Source: Saprospiraceae bacterium
Lineage (GTDB): Bacteria; Bacteroidota; Bacteroidia; Chitinophagales; Saprospiraceae
Assembly (NCBI GenBank): GCA_958295895.1
Contig: CATQHI010000011.1
Span: 186,001-250,000, forward strand
Direction of reading: 5' to 3'
Length of the DNA: 64,000 bases
Shown here: positions 36,187 to 47,402 of the stretch, in pieces
Layout of the letters: every line of letters starts with the position of its first letter
Position numbering within the stretch: the stretch's first letter is position 1
Made by a program: the position numbers and the translations under genes
The notes under the pieces: model-generated
The model's database searches: none
The model's input: the letters and a program-made list of their open reading frames with translations, nothing else
What the model was told of the DNA's origin: nothing

Positions 36187-36915
36187 TTATTTCAGGGTGA
36201 AGAAGTCCTCCTCGAGTTCGGGATTGATGCTTACGTTGGTGAAGGTCATCTTCATGATGGTCTGGCCGTTGGCCTTATTCTCGATGTACATGGGCACCAT
36301 AAGGCCTTCAACTTCCTGATAGTCACTCATGTAGCCCTCCATGACCATGCCCTGTGCCTGGGGGCTCTTGCTGGCCTGCACGGTCATGAGTGGGACCATT
36401 GTCTCGGTATCGAAGTAATAAGTGCGGTCGTAGCCATCGGCATTGGTGACCTGGACGCCGTAGGTGGACGTGCCCTCGACCTCCTTGCCCTCCACGGCCG
36501 TGAGGGTGTAGCCGCGCGCTTCGGTGTCGATAAATTCGGTGAGGAAGGGGGTATCGGCCAGGTCGGCAGACTCCTCGGCGCTCATCTCCTTGGGCTCGGT
36601 GATGCCCTGCATGGGGAAGAGGATGTAGCCCGTAGTGCCGTTGTAGCTCTGCGTCATGGGGCTACCCTGGATATCCATGTCGATGCGCAGTTTGTTGCCC
36701 TCGGCGGCGGTTACCGTAAGGGGGAACTCCATTCCTTGCATCGTGGCGGCACCCTCCATTTTGGTGGATTTTACGGCCAGCCAGGCATCCTTACCACCGG
36801 TAGCTTCAACGTAGGCGTCGGCGATTTCCTGGGGGCTGGGGGCGGTAGCGGCATCCTGGGCGAGCAGGGCGGTGCTGACGAAAAGCAGCAGGAAGAGTGA
36901 GGCGAAGTGTTTCAT
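36187..36915 (-). CDS. LolA-like outer-membrane lipoprotein-sorting protein
   Basis: A 242-residue exported protein (signal MKHFASLFLLLFVSTALLA). The mature part matches the Bacteroidota LolA-like/DUF4292-type pattern: ADAYVEATGGKDAWLAVKSTKMEG, TVTAAEGNKLRIDMDIQGS, YDRTYYFDTETMVPLMTVQAS and YQEVEGLMVPMYIENKANGQ. The alternation of strands fits an incomplete beta-barrel that carries a lipid or lipoprotein. No gene for a dedicated partner is next to it. The downstream gene on the same strand is the VPS10/BNR protein. Confidence 0.75.
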   Translation of the reverse strand: MKHFASLFLLLFVSTALLAQDAATAPSPQEIADAYVEATGGKDAWLAVKSTKMEGAATMQGMEFPLTVTAAEGNKLRIDMDIQGSPMTQSYNGTTGYILFPMQGITEPKEMSAEESADLADTPFLTEFIDTEARGYTLTAVEGKEVEGTSTYGVQVTNADGYDRTYYFDTETMVPLMTVQASKSPQAQGMVMEGYMSDYQEVEGLMVPMYIENKANGQTIMKMTFTNVSINPELEEDFFTLK

Positions 36916-36946
36916 CTAGTTGTTTGTTGTTGCGCCAAATATACGA

Positions 36947-36966
36947 GGGGCGGGGCCGCCGGTGCA
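36947..36966 (-). repeat. dispersed 20-bp repeat, variant copy
   Basis: Plus-strand GGGGCGGGGCCGCCGGTGCA, intergenic and upstream of the LolA-like gene, about 30 bp before its ATG. Confidence 0.6.
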
Positions 36967-37110
36967 GCCTTTTTCGATGAATGCAAGCTGCCAGGCGATC
37001 AAATGCGCCACAATCGGTAGCCGGTGCCGGGCTGACCTGACAAAGTTTCCGTCTGCCCCACGTGGCCCCATAGTTGCCCCCGCGTAGGGGTGCTGAAAAA
37101 ATATTTCAAG

Positions 37111-37692
37111 ATGAGTAAGAAGAACCCCGACGAGTCCATCGTGGACGATGAGATGCTAGACCACAGTGATGCCGCCCCCGAAGAGCACGTGCTGAACCAG
37201 GACCTGAAAACCGACGAAGACCTCCAGGAAGAGCTACCCGACAGCGTTGACATGAGCGAGCTCGAGCAGCGACTGCAGGAAAAGGAGGACCGGTACCTGC
37301 GCCTTTACGCGGAGTTTGACAACTATAAGCGCCGTACCCAGCGCGAGCGCCTGGAGATGATGGATACGGCCGGTAGTAAGACTATGAGGGCACTCCTTCC
37401 GGTACTGGACGACTTCGACCGGGCCGCCCAGGTTGCCAAGCAGGACGAGGCCACGGCCGAGATCTGGAATAATGGTATCGGGCTGGTACAAAAGAAGTTA
37501 CTGCAGGCGTTAGCCTCCCAGGGGCTCAAACCAATGGAGAGCACCGGCAACGACTTCAACGCCGATCTCTACGAGGCGGTCACGGAGGTGCCCCACCCCG
37601 AGCTCAGGGGCAAGGTGGTAGACACCATCGAGCGCGGCTACACCCTCAACGGCCGCATCATCCGCCACGCCAAGGTGGTGGTGGGTAAGTAA
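37111..37692 (+). CDS. grpE: nucleotide exchange factor GrpE
   Basis: Exchanges ADP for ATP on DnaK. An acidic N-terminal tail (MSKKNPDESIVDDEMLDHSD) leads to a long helix and then the GrpE core: YLRLYAEFDNYKRRTQRERL, LLPVLDDFDRAAQVA and the final beta domain DLYEAVTEVPHPELRGKVVD with IERGYTLNGRIIRHAKVVVGK. I chose the ATG at 37111; the GTG at 37090 would add seven residues. dnaJ follows 20 bp downstream, so it is an operon. dnaK itself is not in the window. Confidence 0.95.
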   Translation: MSKKNPDESIVDDEMLDHSDAAPEEHVLNQDLKTDEDLQEELPDSVDMSELEQRLQEKEDRYLRLYAEFDNYKRRTQRERLEMMDTAGSKTMRALLPVLDDFDRAAQVAKQDEATAEIWNNGIGLVQKKLLQALASQGLKPMESTGNDFNADLYEAVTEVPHPELRGKVVDTIERGYTLNGRIIRHAKVVVGK

Positions 37693-37712
37693 CAACTTAA
37701 GCAAATAGCCTG

Positions 37713-38879
37713 ATGGCAAGAGATTATTACGAGGTGCTCGGCGTACCCAAAAATGCCGACTCCGATACCCTGAAGAAGGCCTACCGCAAGCTGGCCATGA
37801 AGTACCACCCCGACCGCAACCCGGATAATACCACCGCGGAGGAGAAGTTCAAGGAAGCGGCCGAGGCCTACGACGTACTCAACGACGACGAAAAGCGCGC
37901 CCGCTACGACCGCTTTGGCCACGCCGGCGTAAACGGGCAGGGTGGCTTCGGTGGTGGGGCCGGGGGCATGACCATGGAGGACATCATGGCGCAGTTCGGC
38001 GATATGTTCGGTGACGGCGGGGGCGGCGCATTCGGCTCCTTCTTCGGGGGTGGCGGCGGCGGCGGTGCCCGCCGGCAGCCCCGCGGCGAGCGCGGTAGTA
38101 ACCTCCGCATTAAGGTGCCCCTGGAACTAGAGGAGATTGCCGAGGGCGTCACCAAGCGCATCAAGGTGAAGCGGCAACGCGAGTGCGAGGTGTGTGACGG
38201 CACGGGAGCTAAGGATGCCGAGAGCGTCGAGACCTGCCGTACCTGTGGCGGGGCCGGCGTGGTCCGTCAGGTACGCTCCACCTTCATCGGTCAGATGGCC
38301 ACCACCGCGACCTGTCCGACCTGCTCCGGTACCGGTACCCAGATCAAGGCCACCTGTAGCAACTGCAAGGGCGACGGCCGGGTGTACGGTGAGGATACCA
38401 TCGAGGTCAATATCCCCGCCGGCGTGGAGGAGGGTATGCAGCTCAGTATGCGCGGTAAGGGCAATGCCGGTCGCCGCGGTGGCCCCCCCGGTGACCTACT
38501 CATCAATATCCAGGAACGGCCCCACGAGGAGCTGCAGCGCGACGGGCAGAAGCTGATTTACGACCTCTACCTCAATTTCGCCGATGCCGCCCTGGGTACC
38601 TCCGTGGAGGTGCCGACTATTGGGGGCAAGGTGAAGATCAGGGTGCCGGCCGGCACCCAGTCGGGCAAGATCTTCCGTCTGCGCGGCAAGGGCCTACCCG
38701 CCCTACAGAGCCACGCCAAGGGTGACCAATTAATTCACGTCAACCTCTGGACCCCCAAGAAGCTCACCCGCGAGGAGACCGAGCTACTGGAGCGCATGCG
38801 CGGCATGGAGAACTTCGCCCCCAAACTCGAAAAGGGTGACAAGGGCTTCTTCGAGCGCATGAAGGAATACTTTACGTGA
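37713..38879 (+). CDS. dnaJ: chaperone DnaJ
   Basis: Class A J-domain co-chaperone for DnaK. The J domain ([20 protein letters not shown]) contains HPD in [11 protein letters not shown] glycine/phenylalanine-rich region is followed by the four zinc repeats [24 protein letters not shown] and CSNCKGDG, then the substrate-binding C-terminal domains and dimerisation region. Length 388 residues is usual. The stop overlaps the GTG start of gldH (GTGA), coupling the two genes. Confidence 0.98.
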   Translation: MARDYYEVLGVPKNADSDTLKKAYRKLAMKYHPDRNPDNTTAEEKFKEAAEAYDVLNDDEKRARYDRFGHAGVNGQGGFGGGAGGMTMEDIMAQFGDMFGDGGGGAFGSFFGGGGGGGARRQPRGERGSNLRIKVPLELEEIAEGVTKRIKVKRQRECEVCDGTGAKDAESVETCRTCGGAGVVRQVRSTFIGQMATTATCPTCSGTGTQIKATCSNCKGDGRVYGEDTIEVNIPAGVEEGMQLSMRGKGNAGRRGGPPGDLLINIQERPHEELQRDGQKLIYDLYLNFADAALGTSVEVPTIGGKVKIRVPAGTQSGKIFRLRGKGLPALQSHAKGDQLIHVNLWTPKKLTREETELLERMRGMENFAPKLEKGDKGFFERMKEYFT

Positions 38880-39340
38880 GCTTAGGGCGGTGGTGCCTAG
38901 GATGTCTGATTTGCCTGCTATTTCTAGCCTGCGGACCGGATGTCGTCTACCAGGAAGAAATCGAACTGCCCGCCACGGGCTGGCCCTACGCCGATAGCCT
39001 CACCTTTACCTTTCCGGTCACGGACACCAGTGGCCGCTATGATTTAGTCCTCACCGTCGCGCACACCGAAGACTTCCCCTACCAAAACGTTTACGTCCAC
39101 CTAACTACGCACATACCGAGTGGTGTGCTGCGTAGTCAGCCCCTTTCGCTCCAACTGGCCGATACCTTCGGCGACTGGTACGGAGACTGTAGCGGTGGGG
39201 TGTGCCGTGCGGATATCTCGCTGCAGGAGGGTACGCGGTTTACGGAGGTGGGGGAGCACCGGCTGGTGGTGGGGCAGTTTTCGCGGGAGGCGGTGCTGGG
39301 GGAGGTTACTGGGATGGGCTTCCGGGTGGTGCGCCGCTGA
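38876..39340 (+). CDS. gldH: gliding motility lipoprotein GldH
   Basis: A 154-residue lipoprotein with signal [19 protein letters not shown] and lipobox FLAC. The mature part has the GldH pattern [39 protein letters not shown] and GDWYGDC. GldH is one of the proteins needed for gliding motility and type IX secretion in some Bacteroidota, which supports the lineage call. No other gld gene is close. Starts at GTG 38876, coupled to dnaJ; it is followed by a large hairpin shared with rpoD. Confidence 0.85.
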   Translation: MSLGRWCLGCLICLLFLACGPDVVYQEEIELPATGWPYADSLTFTFPVTDTSGRYDLVLTVAHTEDFPYQNVYVHLTTHIPSGVLRSQPLSLQLADTFGDWYGDCSGGVCRADISLQEGTRFTEVGEHRLVVGQFSREAVLGEVTGMGFRVVRR

Positions 39341-39369
39341 CGCTTACCGCAGCTCCGCTGCTGTGGGTA

Positions 39370-39453
39370 GGTTAAACCGCAGAGGGCGCAGAGATACGCA
39401 GAGGCACACTCAGCAACACCTCTGCGGTCCTCCGCGCCCTCTGTGGTTGAACC
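39370..39453. terminator. 84-bp hairpin between convergent gldH and rpoD (CACAGAGG repeat)
   Basis: Arms GGTTAAACCGCAGAGGGCGC (from 39370) and the region ending at 39453 pair over 24 bp with three mismatches. The inside pairs again (CGCAGAGG with CCTCTGCG). It ends just before the rpoD stop and probably acts in both directions. Its sequence belongs to the CACAGAGG family of the GxxExxY element. Confidence 0.7.
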
Positions 39454-39458
39454 TAAAG

Positions 39459-40325
39459 CTATCCCAGGTAGCTACGCAGCAGGTTCTTATTCCGGCTACG
39501 CCGCAGCCTACGAATAGCCCGCTCCTTAATCTGCCGCACCCGCTCCCGCGTAAGGTCGAAGCGGTCGCCGATCTCCTCCAGGTTCAGCTGCTCCTCGCCG
39601 TCGAGGCCGAAGTAGGCGGCCAGTACGGCGCGCTCGCGGGGGGCCAATAGGTTGAGGTTGGCTACGACTTCCTTGCTCAGGCTTTCGCCCATTACCTTTA
39701 GGTCGGGGTTGGAGTGTTCGTGGTTGGGCAGGGTGTCGAGCATGGTGATGTCGGAATCATCGCCGGCCACCGGGGCATCGAAACTGAGGTGGCGCATGCG
39801 GCCACGCATGGCGCGCTCTACGTCGGCTAGAGAGATTTGCAGCACTTCGGCCAGTTCCTCCGGCTCCGGGTCGCGCTCGAATTCCTGCTGGAAACTGGAG
39901 ATTGCCTGGGTGACCTTCGTGTAGCCGGCGGCCTTGTTGTTGGGCATGCGCACCAGGCGGCTGTACTCCACGATGGCCTGCATGATGCTCTGGCGGATCC
40001 ACCACACGGCGTAGGAGATGAACTTAAAGCCCCGGGTCTCGTCGAAGCGGCGGGCGGCCTTGATGAGGCCTACGTTACCCTCGTTGATGAGGTCCGACAG
40101 GCTCAGTCCCTGATTCTGGTACTGCTTGGCTACGGAGACGACGAAGCGCAGGTTGGCCTTCGTGAGGCGCTCCAGGGCTACCTGGTCGCCCTCCCGGATG
40201 CGGGCGGCGAGCTCGGCCTCGTCCTCCGGCGTCAATAGATCGATCTTCCCGATGTCGGTCAGGTACTTTTCCAGGGCGATGCTCTCGCGGCTGGTAATTT
40301 TGTTACTGATCTTTAACTGACGCAT
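39459..40325 (-). CDS. rpoD: housekeeping RNA polymerase sigma factor
   Basis: Primary sigma-70 factor of the short Bacteroidota type (288 residues, no region 1.1). Region 1.2/2 is LDYLTPEDEAEL-like and includes LRFVVSVAKQYQNQGLSLSD LINEGNVGLIKA and the -10 recognition helix SYAVWWIRQSIMQAIVEYSR. Region 3 is IRLPNNK-like (VRMPNNKAAG). Region 4 contains LNLEEIGDRFDLTRERVRQI for -35 binding. The genes on either side are unrelated. About 200 bp to the divergent DUF983 gene hold its promoter; I see no other gene there. Confidence 0.97.
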   Translation of the reverse strand: MRQLKISNKITSRESIALEKYLTDIGKIDLLTPEDEAELAARIREGDQVALERLTKANLRFVVSVAKQYQNQGLSLSDLINEGNVGLIKAARRFDETRGFKFISYAVWWIRQSIMQAIVEYSRLVRMPNNKAAGYTKVTQAISSFQQEFERDPEPEELAEVLQISLADVERAMRGRMRHLSFDAPVAGDDSDITMLDTLPNHEHSNPDLKVMGESLSKEVVANLNLLAPRERAVLAAYFGLDGEEQLNLEEIGDRFDLTRERVRQIKERAIRRLRRSRNKNLLRSYLG

Positions 40326-40530
40326 TCTGACTACCTTTTCAACACCTGGGTTTTTCGCGGTTAGAACCTTGCAATTTGGTAGGATTAGTTTCCAAGTCCT
40401 AATATAGCAAACATTCTCCGGTACACATCTACACTGCTATACATCCATAATGCGGCTACGGACCCAAAAAGTTACCTCTCCGCGCTACCTTACCCCTTAA
40501 TAACTCCTGATTATCCGCTAACGTGCGCCC

Positions 40531-40953
40531 ATGGCCAGTAAATTCTATAGCATCTTTTCCCTGAAGTGCCCGACCTGCCACCGCGGCGAGCTCTTCCCTA
40601 CCCCCTCGTTTTCCTTCCGCCAGCCCTTTGCCCAGTACAAGTACTGCCCGGCCTGCGGCCAGTCCTACTTTCCCGAGCCCGGTTTCTACTACGGAGCTAT
40701 GTTCATCTCCTACATCGGCTCCGGCTTCTTCTGCCTCGGCGTCGTGATGTTCCTACACTGGGTGCTCGACTGGTCCATGGGGGCCTCCTTTGCCGCCCTC
40801 ATCGCCATTGTGGCTATTCTGTTCGTCTGGTGGTTCCGCGTGTCGCGCTCCGCCTACCTCAACCTCGTCTTCGGTTTCAAGCCCGACATTGCCGCCGCCG
40901 TCGACGCCGGTGCGCTCCAAATCCCCCCTCCCGACGTCGTCAAGTCTACCTAA
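40531..40953 (+). CDS. DUF983 membrane protein with zinc ribbon
   Basis: A 140-residue protein with two CxxC pairs (LKCPTCHRGELF and YCPACGQSYFPEPGF) before two membrane helices (FISYIGSGFFCLGVVMFLHW and FAALIAIVAILFVWWF). This is the DUF983 arrangement of Bacteroidota and Proteobacteria. Role unknown; a metal-binding membrane protein is inferred. Starts with ATG and is followed 3 bp later by the SUI1-like gene, so they are probably co-transcribed. Confidence 0.8.
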   Translation: MASKFYSIFSLKCPTCHRGELFPTPSFSFRQPFAQYKYCPACGQSYFPEPGFYYGAMFISYIGSGFFCLGVVMFLHWVLDWSMGASFAALIAIVAILFVWWFRVSRSAYLNLVFGFKPDIAAAVDAGALQIPPPDVVKST

Positions 40954-40956
40954 GCC

Positions 40957-41346
40957 ATGGCCAAGAAGAACTACGCGCCGAAACCTACTACCCAGCCAGA
41001 CGAGAACCCCTTCGCTGCCCTCTCCCGGCTCAGTAACCTCCCCCCTCCCCCCGATAATCTACCTCAGGACGAAGCAGTAGCCGGGGCCGCAGGTGCAAAG
41101 CAACATGACCCCCTCCGCGTCACTGTAGACCGCAAGTACCGGCGGGGCAAGTCTGCTACCCTAATCACTGGATTTACCGGCGATGATGAGGTACTGCAGG
41201 AACTCGGCAAAACGCTCAAGGTGCAGTGTGGTGTGGGCGGCTCGGTGAAGGATGGGGTGATCATCATTCAGGGCGACCAGCGGGAGCGGGTGGTGGATAT
41301 ACTCCTTGATCTAGGGTACCGCAATACCAAAGCAGCGGGTGGTTGA
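40957..41346 (+). CDS. SUI1/eIF1-family translation factor (YciH-like)
   Basis: A 129-residue protein whose C-terminal half is the SUI1 domain: LRVTVDRKYRRGKSATLITGF, LQELGKTLKVQCGVGGSVKDG and VIIIQGDQRERVVDILLDLGY. Bacterial members bind the 30S subunit and can affect start selection. The N-terminal 50 residues are a low-complexity tail and include a dispersed repeat (41083-41100) translated as AGAAGAK. Convergent with glnS, 24 bp apart. Confidence 0.88.
   Translation: MAKKNYAPKPTTQPDENPFAALSRLSNLPPPPDNLPQDEAVAGAAGAKQHDPLRVTVDRKYRRGKSATLITGFTGDDEVLQELGKTLKVQCGVGGSVKDGVIIIQGDQRERVVDILLDLGYRNTKAAGG
41083..41100 (-). repeat. dispersed repeat in the SUI1 protein tail
   Basis: Plus-strand GGGGCCGCAGGTGCAAAG, an exact match to the consensus reverse complement including the AAAG flank. 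It encodes part of a flexible tail. Confidence 0.7.
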
Positions 41347-41370
41347 TGCTGTAGCGCCGGCTTAGCTACG

Positions 41371-43035
<1,665 letters not shown>

Positions 43036-43078
43036 GGGTCGCTGCTTTAGCGGGCAAAGGTAGTTGGTTCGTGGCTTC

Positions 43079-43588
43079 TTACCGCCAGCCGTCGCGTTCC
43101 AGTCGCGTGTACTTTTCTTCTACTGCTGCCCGTAAGTCCTCCTGATAAGCCGTCATTTTCTTCCGAATCGCCTCATCCTGCGCCCCCAGGATGCGTGCTG
43201 CTAATAACCCTGCATTCTTCGCCCCATCCAGTGCCACTGTTGCTACCGGTATGCCGCCCGGCATTTGAAGAATGGACAGCACCGAGTCCCACCCGTCGAT
43301 GCTGTTGCGACTCTTGATGGGCACCCCGATCACGGGTAGCGGACTCAGGCTAGCCACCATGCCCGGAAGGTGGGCCGCTCCCCCCGCCCCCGCGATGATG
43401 ACCTGCACCCCGCGCGCCGCCGCCCCCCTGGCGTACGTGAAGAGCCGCTCGGGCGTGCGGTGGGCGGAGACGACGGTGACCTCGATCTCGATGCCAAAGT
43501 CGGTGAGCACCTCGGCCGCCTGGCGCATGATGGGGAGGTCGGAGTCGGAACCCATGATGATCGAAACCATAGCTAAATTTTTGGGCAA
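43079..43588 (-). CDS. purE: N5-carboxyaminoimidazole ribonucleotide mutase
   Basis: Class I PurE, which moves the carboxylate of N5-CAIR to form CAIR in purine synthesis. Motifs are IIMGSDSDLPIMRQAAEVL, SAHRTPERLFTYARGA, IIAGAGGAAHLPGMVASLSP, PVIGVPIKS and SVLSILQMPGGIPVATVALDG. Length 169 residues is normal. purK is not adjacent. A cluster of palindromes lies just upstream (43617-43758), so its promoter must overlap or adjoin repeat DNA. Confidence 0.96.
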   Translation of the reverse strand: MPKNLAMVSIIMGSDSDLPIMRQAAEVLTDFGIEIEVTVVSAHRTPERLFTYARGAAARGVQVIIAGAGGAAHLPGMVASLSPLPVIGVPIKSRNSIDGWDSVLSILQMPGGIPVATVALDGAKNAGLLAARILGAQDEAIRKKMTAYQEDLRAAVEEKYTRLERDGWR

Positions 43589-43616
43589 GATAGGAGTAGA
43601 CCGGCGCTGTGCGACC

Positions 43617-43758
43617 GGGTAGACCCCTCGCTGGCGCGTTCGGGGATAGACCCTGGGGGTTAGACTCGGCTCGCAGGCACGACGGCGGTAGCTCTACCTC
43701 GCTTTAGCGAGTCTACGCCCGAACGCGCCAGCGAGGGCTCTACCCCAGCAAAGCTGGG
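43617..43758. repeat. cluster of palindromes flanked by GTAGA/TCTAC
   Basis: Outer arms 43617-43644 and 43718-43745 match over 28 bp with one mismatch; the core CCCTCGCTGGCGCGTTCGGG has a perfect inverted copy at 43718-43737. Smaller hairpins are CTCGCTTTAGCGAG (43698-43711) and CCCAGCAAAGCTGGG (43744-43758). Each is bordered by TCTAC or GTAGA. The cluster fills most of the 171 bp between purE and the receptor gene. Confidence 0.8.
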
Positions 43759-43759
43759 T

Positions 43760-46180
43760 CTACTGCACCCTACCTGCTTCCTCTTCCAGCCCGGACTTTC
43801 GCTCCCGACTCTTCACCTTCTGGTTACCGAAGTTATACGTTAGACTGATACCCACCCGGCGGCTGTCCCAGTTACCGCGACCGGTGCTGACCAGGCCGGC
43901 AAACTCGCTCTGACCGCGCCAGCCGGTCGTGTACAATATGTCGTTGGCGCTAAGCTTAACGTTGAGCTGGTCGGCGAGGAACTTACGCTGGAGGCCCAGA
44001 TTCAGCGAGCCGCTATCCTCGTACTCAAAGACGCCGCCCCACACGCCGGGGCCGGAGTAGTAGCCACTTACCTCACCGGTGAGTGCCCAGGGAAGTTTAA
44101 AAGTATTCTGAACGAAGAAGTTATAGGTAAAAGCTTGGAGGTCAATGGTAGCTCCGTCGCCGTAATCAGCTTGGTTGTCGAGGTGACTGGCCGAGGCGTT
44201 GACGTACAGGTCCCATTTTTTGCTGATAGTGACCGGCGCGCTGGCATTGAAACTAATGACGCGCTGGCTGGCCAAATTATCCCAGCTGATGAAGCCGGCC
44301 CGGGGGTCGACCTCATCGGGCCCGATCAGGCGGGTGATCTGGTTAGCGGTCTCGCTGTAGCCGAGCTTGAAGTTGTAGCGGTAGGCCAGGGTGTAGCCCA
44401 GTTCGAGATTGTCGACGATCTCGGGGCGCAGGAAGGGGTTACCGCGCTCGTAGCTGAGTTGGGTGAGCTGGATGCGGAAGGGGTTTAGGATGTTGTAGTC
44501 CGGCCGGTTGATCCGACGACCGTAGTTGAGCGACACGCTGTTGCCCTTTTCGGCGTTGAGCTGATAGGTCAGGCCGGCGCTGGGAAAGAAACTTAGGTAG
44601 TTTAGCTCCACGGGGTCCTCCTGTAGGCTTATCTCAAAGGCCTGTAGGTTGCCGGTAGCGTCAGTCAGTTCACTCCGTACACCCAGGCTGTAGCTGATGC
44701 GATCGTTGAGGCTGGCCGCAAAGTTGAGGTAAGCGGCGTATACGTTTTCGGTGTAGTCAAAGCGGTTGGAGCGGGCGGTGCTCAGCACCTGCGTCCCCGC
44801 CAGGACATCGTAAAAGAGGAAGGTATTATCGGTCGCCACCCGGCTGACCTTAAGCCCGCTGCCCAGTTGTCCGCCCAGCAAGGGTTGCTCGTAGTCAGTC
44901 TTGAGCGTATAAATATCGATGTCGGTGGGGGTGTCGAAGTAGTTGAGGGTCTCGCTTAGCAGCGTGTTACCGTCGGGGCCGAAGTAGCGGTTGGGTTGGT
45001 CGAGAAGGGCGGTATTGCGAAACCGCCCATAATCGAGGTCGACCGTCAGGGTGCGCTGGTCGCCGATGCGGTACTGGTAATTGAGGTTATAAGTCTGCTG
45101 CTCGTGGTCTTCTCTGGTAATGTTATCCGCGCGCAGTAGGCTATCGGGCAGGGTGGCAGTGGGCTTGCCGAATATCTCGGAGCTATTGTGGGAAACGACG
45201 TCGTTACGATTGAGCTGGCCACTCAGCAAAAACCCTATAGTGTGCTTTTTCGCGATATAAAAGTCGGTGCCGAGCCGGTAGGCGGGGGTCACGGCCTTGC
45301 CGGTAAAGTTGTTGGCCTCCTTGATACGCAGTCCGTTCTGCCGACTGTCGAAACTGATCTGGCTCCAAAAATTGTTGCTGTTAGCGTTAAGCAAGCCAAA
45401 GGTGTTGAAGTTTTTATTTCGGTAATTCCCCGTCAGTCCGGTATTACTGCGCGCATAGCGCCCCTGACTGAATGCGGTGGTCACCGTACCGTTGGCCCCC
45501 TCATCCTCCGCTTTCTTTAGCCGGATGTCGATAATACCGGCATTGCCCTCGGCCTCGTACTTCGCTCCTGGGTTGGTGATGATGTCGATGCGGTCGATTC
45601 GCTCGGCCGTGAGGTTGCGCAGGTAGTTGCTCAGGTCACCGCCGCTTAGGGGTAGACGCTTCCCGTCTACGTACACCAGTACCCCGGAGCGGCCCAGCAC
45701 GTTGATGTTATCATTGTTATCGATGTTGACGCCAGGAGCCTTGCGCAGCAGTTCCAGCCCGTCGTTACCCACAGCATTGATGGTACCGTCTACGTTGAAG
45801 ACGGTACGGTCGGGTTTCACTTCCACCAGGGCGCGCTGGGCGGTCACGGTAGCCTCAGCCAGTTCCACGGCGGCGGGGACCAGAGATAGTACACCCAGAT
45901 CGATATCCTCGGTCACGTTCACTTCTTGTCGTAGTTCGGGTGCCCCGAGGTAGGTTATGCTCAGGGTGTAAGTGGCAGCTGGTACATTCTGCATCCGAAA
46001 GACTCCGGCATCACCGGTCGTCTCGACTTTTACTAGGCTAGAGTCCGTGGCGGCATACAGGGCCACATTAGCAAAGGCCACGGCCTGATTGTCCGCATCC
46101 TGTACCTGTCCGATCACGCTAAACTGTGCGCGGACGCAGGTGCAAAGTAGGAAGAGGGTGAGCGTGAGGGTGGTGCGCAT
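43760..46180 (-). CDS. outer-membrane beta-barrel receptor (OMP_b-brl family)
   Basis: An 806-residue TonB-dependent-receptor-like protein. The ATG at 46180 gives a signal peptide (MRTTLTLTLFLLCTCVRAQ) whose end is encoded by a dispersed repeat. A carboxypeptidase-regulatory-like domain comes first (FSVIGQVQDADNQAVAFANV, YTLSITYLGAPELRQEV). The plug follows (NAVGNDGLELLRKAPGVNID, LNVLGRSGVLVYVDGKRL-like). Then comes a large barrel with a C-terminal aromatic-rich end (VGISLTYNFGNQKVKSRERK). The ligand is unknown; the upstream genes give no clue. A broken paralogue lies directly upstream. Confidence 0.85.
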   Translation of the reverse strand: MRTTLTLTLFLLCTCVRAQFSVIGQVQDADNQAVAFANVALYAATDSSLVKVETTGDAGVFRMQNVPAATYTLSITYLGAPELRQEVNVTEDIDLGVLSLVPAAVELAEATVTAQRALVEVKPDRTVFNVDGTINAVGNDGLELLRKAPGVNIDNNDNINVLGRSGVLVYVDGKRLPLSGGDLSNYLRNLTAERIDRIDIITNPGAKYEAEGNAGIIDIRLKKAEDEGANGTVTTAFSQGRYARSNTGLTGNYRNKNFNTFGLLNANSNNFWSQISFDSRQNGLRIKEANNFTGKAVTPAYRLGTDFYIAKKHTIGFLLSGQLNRNDVVSHNSSEIFGKPTATLPDSLLRADNITREDHEQQTYNLNYQYRIGDQRTLTVDLDYGRFRNTALLDQPNRYFGPDGNTLLSETLNYFDTPTDIDIYTLKTDYEQPLLGGQLGSGLKVSRVATDNTFLFYDVLAGTQVLSTARSNRFDYTENVYAAYLNFAASLNDRISYSLGVRSELTDATGNLQAFEISLQEDPVELNYLSFFPSAGLTYQLNAEKGNSVSLNYGRRINRPDYNILNPFRIQLTQLSYERGNPFLRPEIVDNLELGYTLAYRYNFKLGYSETANQITRLIGPDEVDPRAGFISWDNLASQRVISFNASAPVTISKKWDLYVNASASHLDNQADYGDGATIDLQAFTYNFFVQNTFKLPWALTGEVSGYYSGPGVWGGVFEYEDSGSLNLGLQRKFLADQLNVKLSANDILYTTGWRGQSEFAGLVSTGRGNWDSRRVGISLTYNFGNQKVKSRERKSGLEEEAGRVQ
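46126..46147 (-). repeat. dispersed repeat in the receptor signal peptide
   Basis: Reads CTTTGCACCTGCGTCCGCGC on the minus strand, the end of signal peptide sequence LCTCVRAQ. Confidence 0.7.
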
Positions 46181-47402
46181 GTAGGTAAATTTTGCCGGGT
46201 TGATCTTGGTACTCCAAAGATTCGGCAAAGGTTACCTGTCAGAATGACTTTTTCGGCGAACGCCCAGAATCCATGTATAAGCCACGTGATCAAGGACGAA
46301 TCTACCTCACCCGCCCAGCAGCTTCATCCAGCCCCGTATCCCGCCGCCGGCTACTCACCTTCTGGTTCCCAAAATTGTAACTCACGCTGAGCGCTACCCG
46401 GCGACTATCGCGCAGGATGCTTCCACGAAACAGCAGCCCGTCGAAGTTGCTGCCGCCGTTGATGACGAAGTTGCGGAACAGGTCGTTGCCGCTGAGCTTG
46501 ACGTTGAGCTGGCCGGCGAGGAAGCTGCGCTGGAGGCCGACGTTGACCTGGCCCAGGGCGTCGTACTCGAAGATACCCTCGCTGATCCCGGCGCTGATAT
46601 AACGGCCGGTGAGCTCGGCGGTGAGGGTCCCAGGGCAGGGTGAAGGTATTCTGGAGTAGGCCGCTGTAGTTGAACTGCTTGACGTCGACCACCGGGGCGG
46701 GCCGGCCGAACTCCTCGGGGAAGTTGGCCTGGTTACTGACGTAGCTGGCCGCGCCGGAGAAATAAACGCTCCACCAGGGGGTGAGCTCCACGGGGGCACT
46801 GGCGCTGAGGGAGTAGACCGTGCGCTGGTTGAGGTTGTCGTAGGTGGCGAAGCCGGCGGCGGGGTTGATGCGGTCGGGACTGAACAGGCGGGCGATCGCG
46901 GCCTCGGTGCGGCTGTAGGCGAGCTGGAAATTGTAGCGGCCGGCGATGGTATAGCCCAGTTGGAGGTTGTTGACGATCTCGGGGCCCAGGGTGGGGGTTA
47001 CCGGCCTCGTAGCTGAGCTCGTTGAGCTGGACGCGGAAGGGGGTTGAGGACGTTGTAGTCCGGCCGGTTGATGCGGCGGCCGTAGCGGAGGCTGAGCGTA
47101 TGGTTTTCGTCGACCTGGTAGGTGAGGCCGGCGTTGGGGAAGAGGCTGTAGTAATTGGAATCGATGGGCGTGGTCACCGCGTTGTTCTCCAACTCCAGCA
47201 ACCGGCTATCGGCCCGGGTGGCCTCCAGGCGCAAGCCCGCCGAGTAGCTCAGGCGCTCGCCGAAACTGCCGGCGTAGGTGAGGTAGGCGGCGTAGACCGT
47301 CTCGTCGTAGGTAAATTGGTTGCTGCGATCGGCGCGGAAGTCGCGCACCGGCGAGAGGCCGTCGTAGGCCAAAAAGGTGTTGTCTGTTTTTACCCGCGTG
47401 TA

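Noticed and set aside
43760-46180. SusC/SusD-type glycan uptake locus
   Set aside because: The receptor is of the OMP_b-brl type and no SusD-like lipoprotein gene is beside it.
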